Below are positions 8,055-16,418 of a DNA stretch of 64,000 nucleotides, piece by piece (the stretch's first letter is position 1; each line of letters opens with the position of its first letter). The stretch covers positions 992,001 to 1,056,000 of the forward strand of contig NZ_JAHOOZ010000001.1 in NCBI RefSeq assembly GCF_019075875.1. The letters are read 5' to 3'. This DNA comes from Novosphingobium sp. G106 (GTDB lineage: Bacteria > Pseudomonadota > Alphaproteobacteria > Sphingomonadales > Sphingomonadaceae). The notes beneath the pieces were generated by a model. It was given only the letters and a program-made list of their open reading frames with translations. It made no database searches and had not been told where the DNA came from. A program made the translations under genes and the position numbers.

Positions 8055-8975
8055 TCACTTCACCCACTCCAGCCCGATTTCCTCGAACAGGTCGCGGCTG
8101 TCGGCCCAGTCTTCCTCGACCTTGACGTGGAGGAACAGGTGGACCTTCACGCCGAGCAACTCGGCCAGTTCCTTGCGCGCGGCCTCGCCGATCGACTTGA
8201 GCTTGGCGCCGCCCTTGCCGAGGACGATGCCCTTCTGGCTGTCGCGCGCGATGACGATCTGCTGGTGGATCTCGACCGAGCCGTCCTTGCGCTGGGTGTA
8301 GCTCTCGTGCCGCACGGCGCTGTCGTAGGGCAGCTCGTCGTGGAGCTGGCGGTAGAGCTGCTCGCGGGTGATCTCGGCGGCGAGCAGGCGTTCGCTGGCG
8401 TCGGACACCTGGTCCTCGGGATAGTGCCAGGGGCCTTCGGGCATCAGCTCGGCCAGCCGAGCCTTGAGCTCCGGCACGCCGTCGCCGGTCAGCGCCGAGA
8501 CGAAGAACACCTCGTCGAATTGCCCTCCCTCAAGATTATCGGCACCCACCAGTTCCTGCGCCGCCACAAGCAGCGGTTCCTTGGCGGTCTCGTCGACCTT
8601 GTTGAGCACCAGTATCTTGCGCTCGCTGCGGCCCTTGAGCGATTCCAGGATGGGCTCGAGATAATCACGCCGCTTCTTGCGCGCGTCGACCACCAGCACG
8701 ATCGCATCGGCCTCCTGCGCGCCGTCCCAGGCGGCGGCGACCATGGCCCGGTCGAGCCGGCGCTTGGGCGCGAAGATGCCCGGCGTGTCGGCGAGGATGA
8801 TCTGGGTGCGCTCGTCCCCAGACTCGGCCAGGGCGATGCCCATCAGCCGTGCGCGCGTGGTCTGGGCCTTGGCCGAGACGATCGCAACCTTCTGGCCGAC
8901 CAGCGAATTGACCAGCGTCGACTTGCCCGCATTGGGCGCGCCGAGGACGGCCACGAGACCGCATTTATCCGTCAC
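8055..8975 (-). CDS. era: GTPase Era
   Basis: A 306-residue essential GTPase that binds 16S rRNA in 30S ribosome assembly. G1 is GAPNAGKST, G3 is DTPGI, G4 is NKVD and G5 is SALTGDG. The C-terminal KH domain shows VLGKGGAKLKSIGEAARKEL. The start overlaps the rnc stop as ATGA, giving the usual rnc-era translational coupling. Confidence 0.97.
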   Translation of the reverse strand: MTDKCGLVAVLGAPNAGKSTLVNSLVGQKVAIVSAKAQTTRARLMGIALAESGDERTQIILADTPGIFAPKRRLDRAMVAAAWDGAQEADAIVLVVDARKKRRDYLEPILESLKGRSERKILVLNKVDETAKEPLLVAAQELVGADNLEGGQFDEVFFVSALTGDGVPELKARLAELMPEGPWHYPEDQVSDASERLLAAEITREQLYRQLHDELPYDSAVRHESYTQRKDGSVEIHQQIVIARDSQKGIVLGKGGAKLKSIGEAARKELAELLGVKVHLFLHVKVEEDWADSRDLFEEIGLEWVK

Positions 8976-9640
8976 CCGAACCTCCTGAGGAATTCTTCAG
9001 CCGCCAGCGTTTCCGCCTCCTGCTTGCTGCTGCCGGTGGCTTCCGCCTGGCCGACGCCGTTGATGGAAACCGCGACGGTGAAGCGCGCGGCGTGGTCTGG
9101 GCCTGAGCGCTCGACCAGACTGTATTCGGGCATCTTGCGGCGATTGCCCGCGGCCCATTCCTGCAATGCCGACTTGGGATGCTTGCTCTTGCCGGTCTGG
9201 CCGGTGACCGCATCCGACCACAGCCGACGAACGATGTCGCGCGTCGCATCGAACCCCTGCTCGACGAAACTGGCGCCGAGCAGCGCCTCCATAACGTCGC
9301 CGAGGATGTTGTCGCTGTCCTGTCCGCCGTCTTCGCGCGCTTGCTTGCCGAGCAGCATGTGCGGGCCGAGGTCGATCGCCCTGGCGACCGCGGCGCAGGT
9401 CGTGCGGCTGACCAGCGCGTTGAGCCGCTGCGACAGCTTGCCCTCGTCCCCGGTGCCGAGCTCGTGCAGCCATTCGGCCACGGCGAGGCCGAGCACGCGG
9501 TCGCCGAGGAATTCCAGCCGTTCGTAATTGCGCGGCTGACCGGTGCTGCCATGGGTCAGCGCTTCGAGCCAGAGCGATTCGTCCTGGGGTTCCCGCCCGG
9601 CGAGGCGGGCGAGAAAGGCGCGGGTGTCCTCTGTCAACAT
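8972..9640 (-). CDS. rnc: Ribonuclease III
   Basis: A 222-residue double-strand-specific endoribonuclease for rRNA and mRNA processing. The signature NYERLEFLGDRVLGLAVAEWL and the second acidic cluster (DNILGDVMEALLGASF) supply the metal-binding Glu and Asp residues. The last 70 residues form the dsRNA-binding domain (PKSALQEWAAGNRRKMPEYSL, ending GSSKQEAETLAAEEFL). ATG 9640 gives the normal family length; an in-frame TTG at 9682 preceded by GGCGGA would add 14 residues. Confidence 0.96.
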   Translation of the reverse strand: MLTEDTRAFLARLAGREPQDESLWLEALTHGSTGQPRNYERLEFLGDRVLGLAVAEWLHELGTGDEGKLSQRLNALVSRTTCAAVARAIDLGPHMLLGKQAREDGGQDSDNILGDVMEALLGASFVEQGFDATRDIVRRLWSDAVTGQTGKSKHPKSALQEWAAGNRRKMPEYSLVERSGPDHAARFTVAVSINGVGQAEATGSSKQEAETLAAEEFLRRFG

Positions 9641-9707
9641 CGGGCCGCTTTGGGGTGGGCGCGGGCGCGAGGCAATAGGCAATCCGCCGTCCAGCTAGGT
9701 TCCGGTC

Positions 9708-10532
9708 CTAGAATCCCGCTTCCAGGATGATCGCCGGCCCGCTGAACTTGTATTGGAAGCGGCCCGTGTAGCGGTCCTTATCCACGTCGACGCGGTAATC
9801 GACGTAGCGGAAACCGGCGCCGATGCCGACGTTGTCGAGGATCCGGTAGCTGAGCTTGGCTTGCGCGTTGATGAGGCGCCCGTCGTAGTCCGAAACCTTG
9901 AGCGACAGGTAGTCCACCCGGCCGCCGATCGTGAGGCGCGGGATGATCTCGTAATTTGCGAAAAGGCCGATCGTGGGAAGCGGGGCCAGGAAGTCTTCGC
10001 CGCCGCGGTTGGTCTGCACCGCCTGGCTGCCGATGCCGCCGGCCCCTTCGAGGGCAACCTTGAACTTGGTGGCGTGCAGGCCCAGCGCGATACCGGCCTC
10101 GACCGTGTCCTTGCGGACGATCGAGTAGTTGAGCGTGAGCCGATAGATGTCGGTATCGAAGCTGGAAGCAATCGCCACATTGGCCGGATATTGGATACCG
10201 TCGAAGGTGATCGGACGCGCGGTCGTCCTGTCGCCATTGCGGCCGATCGAGAAATACTCCGCTACGACTGCGAATTTCCGGCTGATCCGGGCGCCGGCGA
10301 GGAAGGCAGGCAGTTCCTGGCGCGCGTCGAGGCCGAGATCCTCCTCCATATCGATTTCGGTGCCGATGGCGGGGTTCGCCTTGGACGTCACCGAGACCGA
10401 GGAATCGATGTGGGGGCGGTAAAGCGAGGCTTCCAGCCAGAACCGGTCATGCAGTGCCTGCGCATGCGCGGGAGCCAGCGGACTGGCGACGGCGATCGCC
10501 AGGGCGGAGAGGGTGCGGGCCGGAATCTGCAT
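9708..10532 (-). CDS. Outer-membrane beta-barrel protein
   Basis: A 274-residue protein with a Sec signal peptide (MQIPARTLSALAIAVASPLAPAHA). It has alternating amphipathic strands typical of a porin-like barrel and a terminal phenylalanine (SGPAIILEAGF) in the position read by the BAM machinery. It looks like sphingomonad OMP families of eight to twelve strands; the substrate is unknown. It sits between lepB and rnc, which are directly adjacent in most proteobacteria. Confidence 0.75.
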   Translation of the reverse strand: MQIPARTLSALAIAVASPLAPAHAQALHDRFWLEASLYRPHIDSSVSVTSKANPAIGTEIDMEEDLGLDARQELPAFLAGARISRKFAVVAEYFSIGRNGDRTTARPITFDGIQYPANVAIASSFDTDIYRLTLNYSIVRKDTVEAGIALGLHATKFKVALEGAGGIGSQAVQTNRGGEDFLAPLPTIGLFANYEIIPRLTIGGRVDYLSLKVSDYDGRLINAQAKLSYRILDNVGIGAGFRYVDYRVDVDKDRYTGRFQYKFSGPAIILEAGF

Positions 10533-10553
10533 GCCCGAAGGACATCATACGGA

Positions 10554-10573
10554 CCCCGAGTGGTCTATCGGGG
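10554..10573 (-). terminator. Short hairpin between lepB and the barrel gene
   Basis: CCCCGA and TCGGGG form a 6-base stem with an 8-base loop, extended by outer GGAC/GTCC pairing. It lies after lepB and 21 bases upstream of the barrel ATG, so it could attenuate read-through or shape the leader. There is no U-run. Confidence 0.3.
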
Positions 10574-10636
10574 TTAGTCCGGATTCCGGGCGGAGGAAGG
10601 TCGGGACGCTGCGGAGTTACCGGCGTACCGGCGTAT

Positions 10637-11539
10637 TTAGAAAGTGCCGCCGATCCGGTTCCAGCGGGCGGCGGTGAACCAGGTCCACGGCTTGATCCAC
10701 TCGGCCGATCCGTCGGTCGAGAACATGACGATCGTCGCGCGGCCGACGAGGTTGGCCTGCGGGACGAGGCCGATGCCCTGCTTGGGATAGGCGGGGAAGC
10801 GGCTGTCGAGCGAATTGTCGCGGTTGTCTCCCATCAGGAACAGCGAATCCTCGGGCACGACGTAGACCGGGGTATTGTCCTGTGCGGTGCGTTCGAGGTC
10901 GAGCACGTTGTAGCTCTTGCCGTTGGGCAGCGTCTCGCGGAACTGCGGATAGGAGCAGACGCGCGTGCCATCGGGCTTGGTCACTTCGTAGCGGTTCTCG
11001 ACCGCGAAGATCGGCGCGTAGCAGTGTGTGTTGGGCGAGACCGCGACTTCGAAATTGGCGACGCGGACCTTGGGCACGGGCTTGCCGTTGATGTGGAGCT
11101 GACCGTCGACCATCTGGATCTGGTCGCCCGGCAGGCCGATCACGCGCTTGATATAGTCGTCTTCGTTGGTCGGCGGCGCCTTGAAGATGACGACGTCGCC
11201 GCGCGAGGGCTGGCTGGCGAGGATACGGCCCGGGATCAGCGGCGCGCTGAACGGCAGCGAGAAGCTGGAGAAGCCGAACGGCCACTTCGCTGCGAGCAGA
11301 TAGTCGCCGTTCTCCAGCCGCGGCAGCATCGACTCGCTCGGGATGTTGAACGGCGCGAAGATGAAACTGCGGAAGACGACGACGAGCAGCACCAGCTTGG
11401 TCAGGAATACGAAGAAGTTCTCTTCTTTCTTCGCCGGCTTGGCGGGCTCTGTGGTGGGCGTGTTGTCGTCTGTTGCCTGGGCTGCGGGAGCGGTATCGGT
11501 CATTGCAGAATCCATGTTGATCGCCGCGCCATACGGCAT
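10637..11539 (-). CDS. lepB: Signal peptidase I
   Basis: A 300-residue inner-membrane protease that cleaves Sec and Tat signal peptides. One N-terminal helix (FLTKLVLLVVVFRSFIFAPF) is followed by the box B serine (IPSESMLPRL), the box D lysine (DDYIKRVIGLPGDQI) and box E (LFMGDNRDNSLDSR). A Lys/Glu/Pro-rich cytoplasmic arm precedes the helix. The ATG at 11539 has AGGG eight bases upstream; ATGs at 11515 and 11503 are possible. It is divergent from pgi. Confidence 0.95.
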   Translation of the reverse strand: MPYGAAINMDSAMTDTAPAAQATDDNTPTTEPAKPAKKEENFFVFLTKLVLLVVVFRSFIFAPFNIPSESMLPRLENGDYLLAAKWPFGFSSFSLPFSAPLIPGRILASQPSRGDVVIFKAPPTNEDDYIKRVIGLPGDQIQMVDGQLHINGKPVPKVRVANFEVAVSPNTHCYAPIFAVENRYEVTKPDGTRVCSYPQFRETLPNGKSYNVLDLERTAQDNTPVYVVPEDSLFLMGDNRDNSLDSRFPAYPKQGIGLVPQANLVGRATIVMFSTDGSAEWIKPWTWFTAARWNRIGGTF

Positions 11540-11632
11540 GCTTGTCGCCCTGTCGCGTCTAGATGGCGACTTCGCATTGTCTTCGCAATTGCAGCAGGCC
11601 TAAGGTCCACAGCTCAGCGAAGGAGCCAAGCA

Positions 11633-13159
11633 ATGAACGAGTCGGTCCGGGCGGCGTGGGATGAACTGAAGAAACTGCCGAGCCCGCGGCTGGCCGACCT
11701 GTTCGCCGCCGATCCTGGTCGGGTCGACCGGCTCGCGAAGAAACTGGACCTGCCCGGCGGCGCCATCCTGTTCGACTGGTCGAAGACCCATCTCGACGAA
11801 GCCAAGCTCGCCATCTTCGCGAAAATGGCCGATGCGGCGGGCTTGGCGGCGAAGCGCGAGGCGATGCTCGAAGGGGAGGTGGTCAATCCCACCGAGGGCC
11901 GCGCTGCCGAACATACCGCCGAACGCGGTATCGGCGCCGAGGAGAGCGTCGAGCTCGCCGCCACATTCCATGCGCGGATGCACATGCTGACCGAGGCGAT
12001 CCACCAGGGTGCGCTCGGTGAGATAAAGCACCTGATCCACATCGGCATCGGTGGCTCGGCCTTGGGGCCGGCCCTTGCGGTCGACGCCTTGGCGCGCGAC
12101 GGGGCGATGGTGGACGTGCATGTCGTCTCCAACATCGACGGTTGCGCGCTCGAAGCGGCCTACGCTGTTTGCGATCCCGCGACGACCTTGATCGCCGTGG
12201 CATCCAAGACCTTCACCACGACCGAGACGCTGATCAATGCGACCAGCGCGCTCGCCTGGCTGCGCGAGAATGGCGTCGACGATCCCTACGGCCGCGTCGT
12301 CGCGCTGACCGCGTCGCCGGACAAGGCGGTCGAGTGGGGGGTCGACGAGACGCGAATCCTGCCGTTTTCGGAAAGTGTCGGCGGGCGCTATTCGCTGTGG
12401 TCGTCGATCGGTTTTCCGATCGCGCTAGCGCTGGGATGGCCCGATTTCGCCGAATTCCTCGATGGCGCCGCGGCGATGGACGCGCATTTCCGCGACAGCG
12501 AATGGGACGCCAACCTGCCGCTTCGCGCAGCCTTCGCAGACCAATACTACACCCACGTCCGCGGCTGCCAGACGCGCGCGGTCTTCGCCTACGACGAGCG
12601 GCTGCGGCTGTTGCCCGATTACCTGCAGCAGCTCGAGATGGAATCGAACGGCAAGTCGGTGACGACCGAGGGCAAGCCGGTCGACGGGCCGACTGCGCCG
12701 ATCACCTGGGGCGGGGTGGGCACCGATGCGCAGCACGCGGTGTTCCAGTTGCTCCACCAGGGCACCAACCTCGTTCCGATGGATTTCATCGCGGCGATCC
12801 AGCCGGGCGACGCGCTCGATCCCGCGCACCACCGCATCCTGCTGTCGAACTGCTTCGCCCAGGGCGCGGCGTTGATGGCCGGGCGGCACAACGACGACGG
12901 CGCGCGCTCCTATCCGGGCGACCGGCCCTCGGCGACGATCCTGCTCGACGAGCTGAACCCGGCCTCGCTCGGCGCGCTGATCGCGTTCCACGAGCATCGC
13001 ACCTTCTGCAACGCGGTGCTGATGGGCATCAATCCCTTCGACCAGTTCGGCGTCGAGCTCGGCAAGGAGATCGCCAAGCAGATTGAGAAGGGCGGGGGAG
13101 AAATTCGACGCTTCGACCGAGGCACTGCTGGCTGCGGCCGGCATATCCTGACGGTGTAG
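11633..13159 (+). CDS. pgi: Glucose-6-phosphate isomerase
   Basis: A 508-residue cytosolic enzyme interconverting glucose-6-phosphate and fructose-6-phosphate. The SIS-type sugar-phosphate site is HIGIGGSALGP, and the PGI signatures are FSESVGGRYSLWSSIG and FDQFGVELGKEIAKQI. The ATG at 11633 has AAGGAG at ideal distance. The reading frame is open far upstream, but only because it lies opposite lepB; that part has no PGI character. In sphingomonads this enzyme serves gluconeogenesis and the Entner-Doudoroff route. Confidence 0.96.
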   Translation: MNESVRAAWDELKKLPSPRLADLFAADPGRVDRLAKKLDLPGGAILFDWSKTHLDEAKLAIFAKMADAAGLAAKREAMLEGEVVNPTEGRAAEHTAERGIGAEESVELAATFHARMHMLTEAIHQGALGEIKHLIHIGIGGSALGPALAVDALARDGAMVDVHVVSNIDGCALEAAYAVCDPATTLIAVASKTFTTTETLINATSALAWLRENGVDDPYGRVVALTASPDKAVEWGVDETRILPFSESVGGRYSLWSSIGFPIALALGWPDFAEFLDGAAAMDAHFRDSEWDANLPLRAAFADQYYTHVRGCQTRAVFAYDERLRLLPDYLQQLEMESNGKSVTTEGKPVDGPTAPITWGGVGTDAQHAVFQLLHQGTNLVPMDFIAAIQPGDALDPAHHRILLSNCFAQGAALMAGRHNDDGARSYPGDRPSATILLDELNPASLGALIAFHEHRTFCNAVLMGINPFDQFGVELGKEIAKQIEKGGGEIRRFDRGTAGCGRHILTV

Positions 13160-13168
13160 GCGATCGAA

Positions 13169-13194
13169 GCTCCGGCCCATGCGCAGACCGGAGC
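13169..13194 (+). terminator. Hairpin after pgi
   Basis: GCTCCGG and CCGGAGC form a perfect 7-base stem nine bases after the pgi stop. It lies in the convergent gap with the marR gene, which makes a terminator role plausible. No U-run follows. Confidence 0.4.
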
Positions 13195-13313
13195 CTCGAC
13201 CGCATCCGTCACGGCGCGCTGCTTCGCCGTGGGAAACGGCTTTACCCATAACTCAACCGGTTTTGTAGACAAGATGCCGGCGACGAAATGCCCGGGGATG
13301 ACGGCAGCCGGAT

Positions 13314-13778
13314 TCAGCTTCCGTTGCGCCGCTCCGCACCAATCGCGACAAGGGCGGCCAAGGCGCGGCGCGTACCGGCCACGTCCGCTTTGCCGACGCG
13401 CTCCAGCAGCGCGGCATCGACCTCCGCGCGCGCCGCCGCCTGGACTTCGGCAGCGCCCCGTCCGCGGTCGGTCAGCGTCACGATGAGTTGGCGGCGATCG
13501 CCGTCGTCGGGGGTGCGCGCGAGATAGCCGCGCGCCACCAGCGTATCGACGAGCTGCCCCGCGCCCTGCTTGGTGATGCCCAGCTCGCGAACGAGTTGCC
13601 GGATCGGCACGCCGCCGGCGCCCATGGCGAGGCCCCCGATGACGTAGAGCCCGTTGCCGGGAATATCGTCGTAGCCTGCTGCCTCCAGCGCATCGCGCAT
13701 GGCACGGCCATAGGTGGCGCGAGCGTGGCGCAGCAGTGCGGGCAGCACGATTTCGGAAAGTTCGGTCTGGTCGGTCAT
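13314..13778 (-). CDS. MarR-family transcriptional regulator
   Basis: A 154-residue winged-helix protein. The recognition region is PIRQLVRELGITKQGAGQLVDTLVARGYLAR and the wing is PDDGDRRQLIVTLTDRGRGAA, both typical of MarR. MarR proteins act as dimers and usually repress their own gene and a neighbour until a ligand or oxidant releases them. No cysteine is visible, so a thiol switch like OhrR is unlikely. A dyad lies 52 bases upstream. The divergent neighbour is glutathione reductase, a possible target. Confidence 0.9.
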   Translation of the reverse strand: MTDQTELSEIVLPALLRHARATYGRAMRDALEAAGYDDIPGNGLYVIGGLAMGAGGVPIRQLVRELGITKQGAGQLVDTLVARGYLARTPDDGDRRQLIVTLTDRGRGAAEVQAAARAEVDAALLERVGKADVAGTRRALAALVAIGAERRNGS

Positions 13779-13829
13779 GGTCTTTCTCCACGTTGTGCGG
13801 GGGGAAGGATCGCGGCGCCCCGCAATTTG

Positions 13830-13844
13830 GTCAAGTTAATTGAC
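13830..13844. promoter_or_regulatory. Dyad between marR and gor, candidate MarR operator
   Basis: GTCAA-GTTAA-TTGAC has perfect 5-base arms and lies between the divergent marR and gor genes. MarR-family operators are short AT-rich palindromes in the regulator's own promoter, and TTGAC also resembles a -35 hexamer for the gor side. Binding by the adjacent regulator is inferred. Confidence 0.55.
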
Positions 13845-13960
13845 TGTCATGTTTTGTGCGAACGCGTTTCGATCGGCCGCTTCGATCACGGCAATCCACA
13901 AAAGCCTCTGGCAACACGGCTTCGCGCCGCCCATATGCGCTCGCGCAACAGGAGCATTTC

Positions 13961-15307
13961 ATGGCTGAGTACGACTACGACCTTTTCGTCATTGGCGCGG
14001 GTTCGGGCGGCGTACGCGCGAGCCGGGTCGCGGCCTCGCACGGCGCGAAAGTGGCCGTGGCTGAGGAGCACCGGATCGGCGGCACCTGCGTCATCCGCGG
14101 CTGCGTGCCCAAGAAGCTGCTCGTCTACGGCTCGCACTTCGCCGAGGAACTGCAGGACGCGGCCAATTACGGCTGGACGGTCGAGGGCATGAAGTTCGAC
14201 TGGAACGTGCTGCGCGACACCGTGCTGCGCGATGTCGCCCGGATCGAGGGCGCCTATACCCAGACGCTCGACAGCAACAACGTCGACCATTTCCTCGAAC
14301 GCGCAACGATCATGGGCCCGCATGCCGTCCGGCTGGCCAATGGCCGCGAGATCAGCGCCAAGTACATCCTCGTCGCCACCGGCGCCTGGCCGGTGATGCC
14401 CGAGTTCGAAGGCTCCGAGCATTGCATAACCTCGAACGAGGTGTTCCACCTGCCCGAACTGCCCAAGCGCGTGGTGATCCAGGGCGCGGGCTATATCGCG
14501 ATGGAGTTCGCCGGCATCTTCAACGCGCTCGGCTCGCATGTCACCGTGGTCAACCGCAGCGAGGCGATCCTGCGCAGCTACGACCAGTCGCTGCGCGACC
14601 GGCTGCTGCAGATCACCATGGCGCGCGGCATAGAATACAAGTTCCACTGCCCGCTGACCAAGGTCGAGAAGCAGGCAGACGGCAGCTTCTTGGCGACGCC
14701 GGGCAAGCTCGAGCCGCTCAAGGCCGACGTCGTGCTGATCGCTACCGGCCGTTCGCCGAAGACCGCGGGGCTGGGGCTGGAGAATGCCGGCATCGAACTC
14801 GGCCCCAAGGGCGAGATTCCGGTCGACGACTACAGCAAGACCGCCTGCGACAGCATCTACGCCGTGGGCGACGTGACCGACCGCATCCAGCTGACCCCCG
14901 TGGCGATCCGCGAGGGCCATGCCTTCGCCGATACCGTGTTCGGCGGCAACAAGCGCAACACCGTCTATGACTGCGTGCCGAGCGCGGTCTTCTCGCAGCC
15001 GCCGCTCGCCGCGGTCGGGCTGACCGAGGGCCAGGCGCGCAACAAATATGGCAACATCAAGGTCTTCTCGTCGGATTTCCGCCCGATGAAGAACGTCTTC
15101 GCCGAGCGCCATGAGCGCGGGCTCTACAAGCTGGTCGTCGATGCCAATACCGACAAGATTCTGGGCATCCACATGATCGGGCCTGAAGCGCCCGAGATCC
15201 TGCAAGCCGCGGCGATCGCGGTGCGCGCGGGGCTGACCAAGGCGGACTTCGACGCGACCGTTGCGCTGCATCCCTCGATGGCGGAAGAGCTCGTTTTGAT
15301 GCGGTAG
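13961..15307 (+). CDS. gor: Glutathione-disulfide reductase
   Basis: A 448-residue FAD-dependent enzyme that reduces GSSG with NADPH. The FAD site is FVIGAGSGGVRASR and the redox disulfide is Cys43/Cys48 in GGTCVIRGCVPKK. The NADPH site is GAGYIAMEFAGIF, with the two arginines of NRSEAILR expected for NADPH rather than NADH. The C-terminal ALHPSMAEEL gives the catalytic His. AGGAG sits before ATG 13961. With the YghU-type enzyme and 1-Cys peroxiredoxin further on it suggests active glutathione-based thiol metabolism. Confidence 0.95.
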   Translation: MAEYDYDLFVIGAGSGGVRASRVAASHGAKVAVAEEHRIGGTCVIRGCVPKKLLVYGSHFAEELQDAANYGWTVEGMKFDWNVLRDTVLRDVARIEGAYTQTLDSNNVDHFLERATIMGPHAVRLANGREISAKYILVATGAWPVMPEFEGSEHCITSNEVFHLPELPKRVVIQGAGYIAMEFAGIFNALGSHVTVVNRSEAILRSYDQSLRDRLLQITMARGIEYKFHCPLTKVEKQADGSFLATPGKLEPLKADVVLIATGRSPKTAGLGLENAGIELGPKGEIPVDDYSKTACDSIYAVGDVTDRIQLTPVAIREGHAFADTVFGGNKRNTVYDCVPSAVFSQPPLAAVGLTEGQARNKYGNIKVFSSDFRPMKNVFAERHERGLYKLVVDANTDKILGIHMIGPEAPEILQAAAIAVRAGLTKADFDATVALHPSMAEELVLMR

Positions 15308-15388
15308 GGGCAATCCGGCGGTCGGTGCTTAGCTTCCCTGTCGCAAACCGCCAGCATCCCAACCGCGCACGGAACCAGACGGTCCTGC

Positions 15389-16345
15389 CTAGTCGAAGGG
15401 ATCGTCGACTTCGATGTCGATGCTCGGCTGATGCTGGCGCACGCGGCTGCCTGGCGGCACCGAACGCGTCAGCCAGACGTTGCCGCCGATCACCGAGCCC
15501 TTGCCGACCGTGATCCGTCCGAGGATCGTCGCGCCCGAATAGATGGTCACGTCGTCCTCGACGATCGGATGGCGCGGGTCGTCCTTGACCAGATTGCCCG
15601 CCTCGTCGGTGCGGAAACTGCGCGCGCCCAGGGTCACCGCCTGGTAGATGCGCACGCGGTCGCCGATGATCGCGGTCTGGCCGATCACCACGCCGGTGCC
15701 GTGATCGATGAAGAAGCTCTCGCCGATGCTGGCGCCGGGATGGATGTCGATCCCCGTGCGCGAGTGGGCGATCTCGGCGATGATCCGCGCGACCAGCGGC
15801 GCGCCGAGCAGATAGAGCTCGTGGGCGATGCGGTGGTGGATCACTGCCGTCACGCAGGGGTAGCACAGCAGTACCTCGTCGACGCTGCGCGCGGCGGGAT
15901 CGCCCGAATAGGCGGCTTCGAGATCGGTATCGAGGATGCGTCGGAGTTGGGGCAGGTGTGCCGCGAGCCGGCTGATGATGACCCGCGCGGTGATTTCGCG
16001 GTCGTCTTCCGTCAGGTCGGCGCGTGCATAGGCCAATTCCATGCGCACCTGTGCGGTCAGCAGCGGCAGCGCGTTTTCGAGCGAGGCGAGAACGAAGGCG
16101 TCCTCGTTGTCCTGCGTCAGTTCCGCCGGCCCCAGGCGGATCGGAAACAGCACGGCGCTCAGCGAGTCGACGATATGAGCGATCGCGTGGCGCGAGGGAA
16201 AACCGTGCTCGCCGTATTCGGCATGCCGCGCCTGCGATTGGCGCCAGTTCTCGCGCGCGGCGCGCAGGCTCGCCACGATCGCCGGCAGCGCGCCGGGCTG
16301 CTCGGGTTCATTGTCTTCGCCAAGGGCCGTGCATGCAGTTGCCAT
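15389..16345 (-). CDS. cysE: Serine O-acetyltransferase, EpsC type
   Basis: A 318-residue acyltransferase making O-acetylserine, the carbon acceptor for cysteine synthesis. The left-handed beta-helix hexapeptide repeats run from about residue 190 (GIDIHPGASIGESFFIDHGTGVVIG) to IGGNVWLTRSVPPGS, with the family's active-site His-Asp pairs. The long helical N-terminal part (LGPAELTQDNEDAFVLASL) marks the EpsC/SrpH subclass rather than the shorter enteric CysE. It converges on gor, so two thiol-supply genes are side by side. Confidence 0.88.
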   Translation of the reverse strand: MATACTALGEDNEPEQPGALPAIVASLRAARENWRQSQARHAEYGEHGFPSRHAIAHIVDSLSAVLFPIRLGPAELTQDNEDAFVLASLENALPLLTAQVRMELAYARADLTEDDREITARVIISRLAAHLPQLRRILDTDLEAAYSGDPAARSVDEVLLCYPCVTAVIHHRIAHELYLLGAPLVARIIAEIAHSRTGIDIHPGASIGESFFIDHGTGVVIGQTAIIGDRVRIYQAVTLGARSFRTDEAGNLVKDDPRHPIVEDDVTIYSGATILGRITVGKGSVIGGNVWLTRSVPPGSRVRQHQPSIDIEVDDPFD

Positions 16346-16418
16346 GGCAGAACCTATCGCACCGTTGCAGGGAAAGCCGCAAGCGCCGCGCTTGTTCCGC
16401 GCCGCTTGCGGCCCGCGG

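Noticed and set aside
10454..11632. In-frame extension of pgi by about 390 codons upstream
   Set aside because: It lies opposite lepB, lacks any PGI similarity and ignores the good AAGGAG site at the real start.
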